Notes under the pieces: model-generated
What the model saw: the letters and a program-made list of their open reading frames with translations, nothing else
What the model was told of the DNA's origin: nothing
The model's database searches: none
Program-made: the position numbers and the translations under genes
Origin: Mollicutes bacterium
GTDB lineage: Bacteria; Bacillota_I; Bacilli_A; Izemoplasmatales; Izemoplasmataceae
Reading direction: 5' to 3'
Assembly: GCA_003559585.1 (NCBI GenBank)
Contig: PWKX01000161.1
Span: 1 to 20,499 of the forward strand
Length of the DNA: 20,499 nucleotides
Part shown: piece by piece, positions 15,515 to 20,499 of the stretch
Numbering within the stretch: position 1 is the first letter of the stretch
Layout: the number at the start of each line of letters is the position of its first letter

Positions 15515-16780
15515 TTACCCCGCCTCCTCTTCTTTACCATTTTTAGTGATTGCTTCTAAAAAGGGAACCAACATCGCAGCCACAAACCCAGCGGCAAAGC
15601 CGTTGTTGTATAAATCAAACCCACCTTGAAACTCATAAGCCAGTGGGGTGATGATGATATGGATAAACCCTGCAAGCACACCGACAAAGAAACCAAAACG
15701 CCCAGCAATAGGCGCAAGCGCTGTCACAAACAACACCGCAATGCTCATCCCCACCGCATCCAGTGAATAAACCGGTGATACCAAGGTGGCAAGGACGGCC
15801 CCAGTCATAACAGGAATGACGTTTTTAACGTGTTTACCAAAGGCACCAAAGCCCATCACCGTTAAAATACCACCCATCACCGGTCCGTTAATCTCAATGC
15901 CTAAAATCATTAAAAACAGCAACGAAATCAATCCGAGTAAGCCAACGTTTAACATCGTTGGTGCACGGCCATAATCTCTAATAAAATCACTAACCAAGCG
16001 GCCGGAACTATTTAATAACTTAGGATACTTCTTTAAGACTTCTTTATCCTCAACAAACGCACTGATGATAAAGATTAAACTCATCGCGACGGTTAATAAA
16101 AACAGTTCGTTGTGGTACACCTCGCTCGTCGGACCACCTAAAAAGAAATCAAAGTCAAATGCCCTTAAGATGGCTGAATAAACCATCGACATGATCCCCA
16201 TCGCAAAGCCAATGTTATAAAGGTTATACCCTTTATGAAACCGGGTGGTATGCGCCGATAAGGCTGGCAGGACAAACCCTGTGATAACCCCGACGATAAA
16301 CCCAACAGGAATCCCGATATAAAGGGGCCAACCAGTTCCAAAGATTAAAAAACTTACAATTGGTGAAATCCCTGTAGAAAAGAGGACGACAATCATAAAT
16401 GATTTAAAATCTAACCGTTGGTAATTAGCGTAAAGATAAATACCGATATAAATAGGAATCGTGTTAAAGATGTTTTTACCGAAAAACGAAAACCCAGCGA
16501 TGGTAAACAAACCCGCAAACATCGGACCTGTCATTTTCATTTTCAGTCTATTTAACATGATGATGTTGATTAACATGATGGTTGAAACATTAAACATCGT
16601 TGCCCCAAAGCCACCAATATAAAGATAATCGCTGATTAAAACACTGGGACTTTTTAAGATATCAACATACCCAGTCACCAACGATGAAAATGAGCCTGTT
16701 AAAAAACTCATTGAAAACAATAAAATAAAAATAATGGGTGTGATCATTTTTTGCTTAAGAAATCGTCTAAAAAAATTCAT
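15515..16780 (-). CDS. DUF1576 multi-pass membrane protein with internal duplication
   Basis: A 421-residue, highly hydrophobic protein with about ten to twelve membrane segments. The two halves are related: residues 83-116 (MTGPMFAGLFTIAGFSFFGK...) align with 297-330 (INGPVMGGILTVMGFGAFGK...), and GYNLYNIGFAMG (184-195) matches GFDLYNNGFAAG (387-398). An inverted or tandem repeat of this kind is typical of transporters. The family is DUF1576, with no assigned substrate that I know of. The frame opens at ATG 16813, but that codon is within the -10 box; GAAAGGA with 8-nt spacing selects ATG 16780. It is followed after 1 nt by the small protein gene. Confidence 0.85.
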   Translation of the reverse strand: MNFFRRFLKQKMITPIIFILLFSMSFLTGSFSSLVTGYVDILKSPSVLISDYLYIGGFGATMFNVSTIMLINIIMLNRLKMKMTGPMFAGLFTIAGFSFFGKNIFNTIPIYIGIYLYANYQRLDFKSFMIVVLFSTGISPIVSFLIFGTGWPLYIGIPVGFIVGVITGFVLPALSAHTTRFHKGYNLYNIGFAMGIMSMVYSAILRAFDFDFFLGGPTSEVYHNELFLLTVAMSLIFIISAFVEDKEVLKKYPKLLNSSGRLVSDFIRDYGRAPTMLNVGLLGLISLLFLMILGIEINGPVMGGILTVMGFGAFGKHVKNVIPVMTGAVLATLVSPVYSLDAVGMSIAVLFVTALAPIAGRFGFFVGVLAGFIHIIITPLAYEFQGGFDLYNNGFAAGFVAAMLVPFLEAITKNGKEEEAG

Positions 16781-16811
16781 GTTGTCGATCCTTTCAAAAA
16801 AAGCTACACCC

Positions 16812-16820
16812 ATTATATCA
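16812..16820 (-). promoter_or_regulatory. Extended -10 promoter of the DUF1576 operon
   Basis: The minus strand reads TGATATAAT (TATAAT at 16812-16817), 31 nt upstream of the preferred ATG. The -35 position is TCGCAT, poor. The gap to ohr (16814-16857) shows no convincing terminator. Confidence 0.6.
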
Positions 16821-16857
16821 AAAAGTTCTATGTGATGCGATTATTTTTTTATATTGC

Positions 16858-17274
16858 TTAAGAAACCTGGTAGGTTATCTCTACGGTAGCCTTGATGGCT
16901 TTTGAATAAGGGCAGAAGTTTTTCGCTTGTTCTACCACCGCTTCTTTGGCTGTTTGTGATAAGCCTTCTAACTCAACGAACACATCAAGTTTAAATTTAA
17001 AGCCACCTTCTTCATCTTCAACCAACAACGTATCGGCTGTGACCCGTAAATCATCATAGCTTTGTTTGTTTTGCATCAGCATAAACTCAATTGAACTGGC
17101 AAAACATGAGGCATACCCAGCAGAAAAAAGCGTCTCTGGGTCAGTGCCTGATTGAGACTTAGCCCCCATTTCAACTGGTTTGGATAATTTTAATGATAAC
17201 GCATTATCTAGGCCGCTAATTTGACCATCACGGCCCCCATCAACACGCACTTTACGCGTTAAAAATGTTTTCAT
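16858..17274 (-). CDS. ohr: Ohr-type organic hydroperoxide resistance peroxidase (OsmC family)
   Basis: A 138-residue OsmC/Ohr protein that reduces organic (fatty-acid) hydroperoxides with two cysteines. Both are present: SAGYASCF and NFCPYSKA. So are the catalytic-region arginine in GGRDG and the KPVEMG and TDPETLF blocks that mark the Ohr branch. A frame open to 17427 adds 51 unlikely residues; AAGGAG 8 nt before ATG 17274 and family length show the real start. A strong promoter lies at 17311-17339, with two small dyads around it that could be operator sites. It is divergent from the DUF2177/FakA-like operon. No ohrR-like regulator is in the window. Confidence 0.92.
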   Translation of the reverse strand: MKTFLTRKVRVDGGRDGQISGLDNALSLKLSKPVEMGAKSQSGTDPETLFSAGYASCFASSIEFMLMQNKQSYDDLRVTADTLLVEDEEGGFKFKLDVFVELEGLSQTAKEAVVEQAKNFCPYSKAIKATVEITYQVS

Positions 17275-17310
17275 ATTATCGCTCCTTAACATTATTTTGT
17301 AACACAAACC

Positions 17311-17339
17311 ATTATAAGCAATGAAACCATTTAAAACAA
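17311..17339 (-). promoter_or_regulatory. ohr promoter with flanking dyads
   Basis: The minus strand has TTGTTT (17334-17339), a 17-nt spacer and TATAAT (17311-17316). TTTGT-AAC-ACAAA (17296-17308) covers the expected transcript start, and ACATA-CGCT-TATGT (17341-17354) abuts the -35. Both are possible repressor sites; this is inference. Confidence 0.65.
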
Positions 17340-17407
17340 AACATACGCTTATGTGTGTTCTTTTATAAATAAATAAGTGTGTTTGTAATTTTTCGCAATA
17401 AAAATCA

Positions 17408-17416
17408 TGGTATAAT
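17408..17416 (+). promoter_or_regulatory. Extended -10 promoter of the DUF2177-FakA/B operon
   Basis: TGGTATAAT at 17408-17416 is a perfect extended -10, 28 nt upstream of the ATG at 17445. No good -35 is seen. Confidence 0.6.
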
Positions 17417-17444
17417 GAACCCATCAAAGCAATGAGGAGGGTTT

Positions 17445-17840
17445 ATGGCATATATTCAAATGTTTGTGGTTGCACTGATCATATTTTTCCTCGTTGATAT
17501 GTTATGGCTTGGTGTGATTGCTAAAAACTTGTACCAAAAGAAAATTGGATTTTTACTTAAAGACAATGTGAACTGGGTGGCTGCGATCATCTTTTATCTA
17601 CTGTTTATCGGTGGGGTGGTCTTTTTCGTCTTAATCCCAGCTCAAAATCAAGATTCAGCACTGTATGCATTTTTAGTTGGTGGGCTGTTTGGTCTGATCA
17701 CCTATGCAACGTATGATTTAACCAACTTGGCCACCGTTAAAAACTGGCCACTATCCTTAACATTTATTGACTTAGCATGGGGTAGTTTTCTAGGGTTTAG
17801 TACCGCTGGCTTTACTTATTTAATCTTAACCATTTTTTGA
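17445..17840 (+). CDS. DUF2177 membrane protein
   Basis: A 131-residue protein with four membrane segments (about 5-27, 42-64, 72-90 and 105-130). The DUF2177 signatures are FFLVDMLWLGVIAKNLY near the N-terminus and GLFGLITYATYDLTNLATVKNWP in the middle. The function is unknown. The ATG follows GAGGAGG closely. The stop is TGA, evidence that TGA is not read as tryptophan here. It begins an apparent operon: the next start is 21 nt downstream. Confidence 0.9.
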   Translation: MAYIQMFVVALIIFFLVDMLWLGVIAKNLYQKKIGFLLKDNVNWVAAIIFYLLFIGGVVFFVLIPAQNQDSALYAFLVGGLFGLITYATYDLTNLATVKNWPLSLTFIDLAWGSFLGFSTAGFTYLILTIF

Positions 17841-17861
17841 CCTTAAAAAGGAGTGAATACG

Positions 17862-19640
17862 ATGAGTGAAACACGATTAAGCATGGACACGATGTATCAG
17901 TCGTTTTTAGCTGGTGCAAAGGCTGTTATAAAACATAAACAACACTTAAATGAAATCAACGTTTTTCCGGTTGCTGATGGCGATACAGGCACGAATTTAG
18001 CAAGCTTGATGCAATCGATCTTACAAGAATCATCGCTCAACAAAAACGAAAAAGAAAAATTAAAACAACTCGCTGATCAAGCCTTAATTGGTGCAAGGGG
18101 TAACTCTGGGATCATCTTTGCACAGTATTTAAACGGCTTTATCATCTCGCTTGATAATGAGGCCACTGACATCAGTGTTGATGAGTTTATCACCTCAGTT
18201 GAAAAGGCGTTTCCTTATGCCTATGACGCCATTGAAACCCCGGTTGAAGGCACGATGATTACATTGATGCGCGAATGGGGTCAATCGATGCGCACTTTAA
18301 AAGATCATGTGAAAGACTTTGGCGAATTATTGCGTCAATCGGTTGAACATTTAAAAGAATCACTGGCTAAAACCCCTGATGACCTCGCTATCTTAAAAAA
18401 ACACAACGTCGTTGATGCGGGTGCTAAAGGCTTTTTCCATTTTATTGAAGGGTTTATGAAGTTTGTGAACAACGAAGAGATGGATGCTTTATATGATGAT
18501 ACCTTTGATGATGAAGGACAAATTCCAACCGATGAAGACTTCTCGAATCAAACCTATCGTTACTGTACTGAAGCACTTATTACTGGTGAAAACCTCCAAG
18601 CTAAAACCATCAAAGTTGCCTTACATGGCTTAGGCGATTCTTTAGTTGTGGCTGGACATGAAACCAAAGTACGCATCCATATCCATACCGATAAACCTCA
18701 AGACGTCTTTTACGTGTTAAGAGATTATGGGCATATCGCTGAACAAAAAGTTGATGACATGCAAAAGCAATACGAGATTAAAAATAACCGGAAACATAAC
18801 ATTGCCCTCATCACCGATTCAATCGCTGATTTACCACAAGCTTACATCGATGACCATCAAATCCAACAAATCCCGGTTAACATCATGATTGAAGACAGCA
18901 ACTATTATGATAAATTAACGATCACCTCAGACCGTTTTTATCAGTTTATGGATGAATTAGACACCTATCCAACCAGTTCTCAACCAAACCAAAAACAAAT
19001 GGAGAACTTCTTCTCTTACATCAGTACGTATTATGACTATATCTTAGTCTTAAGTGTCTCTGCTAAAATGAGCGGAACCTATAACGTGATGCGCTTAGCG
19101 GCAAAATCGGTAGAAAACGCTGAGATTCGTGTGGTTGACACCAAACAAAACTCAGGCGCTGAGGGTTTACTTGTCATGCGTGCACAAGAGATGATTGAAG
19201 CGGGACAGTCTTTAGATGATATTGAAAGTGCCATCAAAGATTTAAGCGAAAGAACCAAAATCTTAGTGTCTGTCAAAACACTTAAATACATGGTCCGCTC
19301 TGGGCGTGTGTCGAAAGTCACCGGTGTGATTGGTAAAATCGCCAACTTAAAACCCGTCATTTCCATTGATCAAGCGGGTAATGGCATCATCTTCTCTAAA
19401 GGTTTATCGATCAAAAGCAGCACCAATACCATCAAAAAACATGTTGAAAAAATCGCCAAAGAAAAAGGCATTGAACGCTATGCCATCGTGCATGCTAATG
19501 CCTTAGAACGGGCGCATCAATTTGCCAAAACCTTTGAAGACATCATTGGACAAGCCCCGTCTTACATCATGGATATTTCCACCGTTGTGGCGATGAGCGC
19601 AGGCATCGGCACAGTGGCCATTGCTTACATCGAAAAATAG
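17862..19640 (+). CDS. Fused DAK2 (FakA-like kinase) and DegV (FakB-like fatty-acid-binding) protein
   Basis: A 592-residue protein. Residues about 1-200 are a DhaL/DAK2 nucleotide-binding domain with NVFPVADGDTGTNL (Mg-binding D39, D41), ARGNSG and DAGAKG. Residues about 228-305 match the FakA middle domain: YRYCTE (C235) and HIHTDKP (H273, H275), the residues that bind zinc in FakA. Residues about 312-592 are a DegV/EDD domain with TDS (318-320), SSQPNQ, SVSAKMSGTYN and RSGRVSK. FakA phosphorylates fatty acids held by FakB for membrane lipid synthesis, so this may join both roles in one chain (inference). The usual HTGPG-type end of DegV reads MSAGIGT. AAGGAG selects ATG 17862 over GTG 17853. 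Confidence 0.92.
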   Translation: MSETRLSMDTMYQSFLAGAKAVIKHKQHLNEINVFPVADGDTGTNLASLMQSILQESSLNKNEKEKLKQLADQALIGARGNSGIIFAQYLNGFIISLDNEATDISVDEFITSVEKAFPYAYDAIETPVEGTMITLMREWGQSMRTLKDHVKDFGELLRQSVEHLKESLAKTPDDLAILKKHNVVDAGAKGFFHFIEGFMKFVNNEEMDALYDDTFDDEGQIPTDEDFSNQTYRYCTEALITGENLQAKTIKVALHGLGDSLVVAGHETKVRIHIHTDKPQDVFYVLRDYGHIAEQKVDDMQKQYEIKNNRKHNIALITDSIADLPQAYIDDHQIQQIPVNIMIEDSNYYDKLTITSDRFYQFMDELDTYPTSSQPNQKQMENFFSYISTYYDYILVLSVSAKMSGTYNVMRLAAKSVENAEIRVVDTKQNSGAEGLLVMRAQEMIEAGQSLDDIESAIKDLSERTKILVSVKTLKYMVRSGRVSKVTGVIGKIANLKPVISIDQAGNGIIFSKGLSIKSSTNTIKKHVEKIAKEKGIERYAIVHANALERAHQFAKTFEDIIGQAPSYIMDISTVVAMSAGIGTVAIAYIEK

Positions 19641-19651
19641 GAGGCTATGAC

Positions 19652-20476
19652 ATGGAACTTAGCTTTATCATTGGCTTGATTGTTTATGCCTTGTTTTTTA
19701 CCGTAGGCTTTCTTATCTCCCAGTTAAAAAAAGACCAATCGTTTGCGTGTGTCTTATGGGGCAGTGGCTTTGTTGTCTTAAGTTTAGTTTTGCTCTTTAC
19801 AAGCCGAGAGCGTGCAACACAAGGGTTGCTTCATGCGCACTTATTTGTCGTGATTTTTATCGGTATTTGGGGTGCGAGGTTAAGCTATTTCTTGTTTAAA
19901 CGAAACCAAAAAAACGGCGAAGATCAACGTTATAAAACCATGCAAAAAGCGTGGCAAACCAACCCTAAAACCAACGCCTTTTTCAAGATATTCATGTTAC
20001 AAGGCTTGCTTCAATACCTCATCGCTTTACAAATCATGGTTTTGTTTGCCTTTCCCAAAGAAAACGCTGGTGTGGCTGGGTTTAGCGGGCTTATCATCGG
20101 GGGTCTTATCTGGTTAACTGGATTTTTATTTGAAGCCATTGGCGATCAACAATTACGCAATTTTAAACACCGACCTGAAATGCATGGACGCATCTTAAAA
20201 ACTGGCTTGTGGCGCTACACCAGACATCCTAATTATTTTGGCAATGCGTTGATGTGGTGGGGGATTTTCATCATCGTTATCACCAACACCACCTTACCCT
20301 TTAACCTACTAGCCATCATAAGCCCGGTGCTCATGACTTACTTACTGTTATACATCTCAGGGGTGCCTATTTTAGAAAAACATATGATGCAAAAACCTGA
20401 ATATCAAACTTACGCACAAAAAACATCTAAGTTTTTCCCCTTACCACCAAAATCAATAAAAAAAGAAAATCGGTGA
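19652..20476 (+). CDS. DUF1295 family membrane protein (steroid 5-alpha-reductase / ICMT-like fold)
   Basis: A 274-residue protein with about six or seven hydrophobic segments. The conserved C-terminal block GLWRYTRHPNYFGNALMWWG (about 188-207) is the nucleotide or cofactor-binding signature shared by DUF1295, isoprenylcysteine methyltransferases and sterol reductases; PEYQTYAQKTSKFFPLPPK ends it. A lipid reductase or methyltransferase is plausible but not shown. It starts 11 nt after the FakA/B fusion with AGGAGG at 7-nt spacing, so it is co-transcribed with a lipid-related gene. The TGA stop lies inside the terminator hairpin. Confidence 0.87.
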   Translation: MELSFIIGLIVYALFFTVGFLISQLKKDQSFACVLWGSGFVVLSLVLLFTSRERATQGLLHAHLFVVIFIGIWGARLSYFLFKRNQKNGEDQRYKTMQKAWQTNPKTNAFFKIFMLQGLLQYLIALQIMVLFAFPKENAGVAGFSGLIIGGLIWLTGFLFEAIGDQQLRNFKHRPEMHGRILKTGLWRYTRHPNYFGNALMWWGIFIIVITNTTLPFNLLAIISPVLMTYLLLYISGVPILEKHMMQKPEYQTYAQKTSKFFPLPPKSIKKENR

Positions 20477-20490
20477 TTTTCTTTTTTTTT
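20458..20490 (+). terminator. Terminator of the DUF2177-FakA/B-DUF1295 operon
   Basis: GAAAATC (20465-20471) and GATTTTC (20475-20481) form a short stem with loop GGT, extended by the A-tract pairing with nine T after it. The stop codon TGA (20474-20476) is inside the hairpin. The last 9 bases of the window hold nothing identifiable. Confidence 0.85.
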
Positions 20491-20499
20491 GGCTTTATA

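Noticed and set aside
16858..17427. N-terminally extended Ohr (189 residues)
   Set aside because: The extra 51 residues run over the promoter and contain no recognised domain; the ribosome-binding sequence and family length support ATG 17274.
1..20499. Mobile element, phage, CRISPR array or defence island
   Set aside because: No transposase, integrase, repeat-spacer pattern or known defence gene is present; all genes look chromosomal with similar composition.

Overview
The window is a gene-dense, AT-rich chromosomal segment from a low-GC Gram-positive lineage, most likely an Acholeplasma-like mollicute or a close relative among the Bacillota. The RNase P RNA is of the Bacillus (type B) kind, the gene order follows Firmicute patterns (lepA-hemW; truB-ribF-rpsO-pnp; mutS2 beside rnhC), and a fused DhaL-DegV protein and DUF1576 and DUF2177 membrane proteins are present. 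TGA is a stop codon (ribF, mutS2, DUF2177 and the last gene end with it) and the tryptophan codons checked are TGG, so this is genetic code 11 and not the Mycoplasma code. No phage, transposon, CRISPR array, tRNA or rRNA was seen. The genus call is inference.

Layout. Positions 1-14132 are read almost entirely leftwards (minus strand). From right to left these are mutS2; trxA with its own promoter and terminator; truB-ribF-CPBP protease; rpsO with a structured leader and a strong terminator; AI-2E-family permease with a DUF2179-type protein; pnp with the RNase P RNA starting only 5 nt after its stop; an AraC/GyrI-like regulator; lepA; and hemW, cut by the window edge. The classical truB-ribF-rpsO-pnp ribosome/RNA-decay cluster is recognisable but is split by membrane-protein genes. 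rnhC (14193-15113, plus) diverges from mutS2 through a 51-69 nt gap holding two back-to-back promoters. A bidirectional terminator separates rnhC from the convergent DUF1576 plus small-protein pair. ohr diverges from a plus-strand operon of a DUF2177 protein, a FakA-FakB-like fusion (fatty-acid kinase and DegV) and a DUF1295-family membrane enzyme, closed by a terminator at the right end.

Functions. Most genes serve translation and RNA maturation or decay (lepA, truB, rpsO, pnp, rnpB) or genome maintenance (mutS2, rnhC). Others handle cofactors (ribF, hemW), thiol or peroxide stress (trxA, ohr), and membrane lipids or transport. Many promoters share one form: an extended -10 (TGnTATAAT or TGnTAAAAT) with a poor -35, sometimes only about 15 nt before the start codon.

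The least explained parts are the DUF1576/small-protein pair, the FakA-FakB fusion operon, the direct pnp-rnpB junction and the rpsO leader hairpin. None is shown by sequence alone to be a new system.
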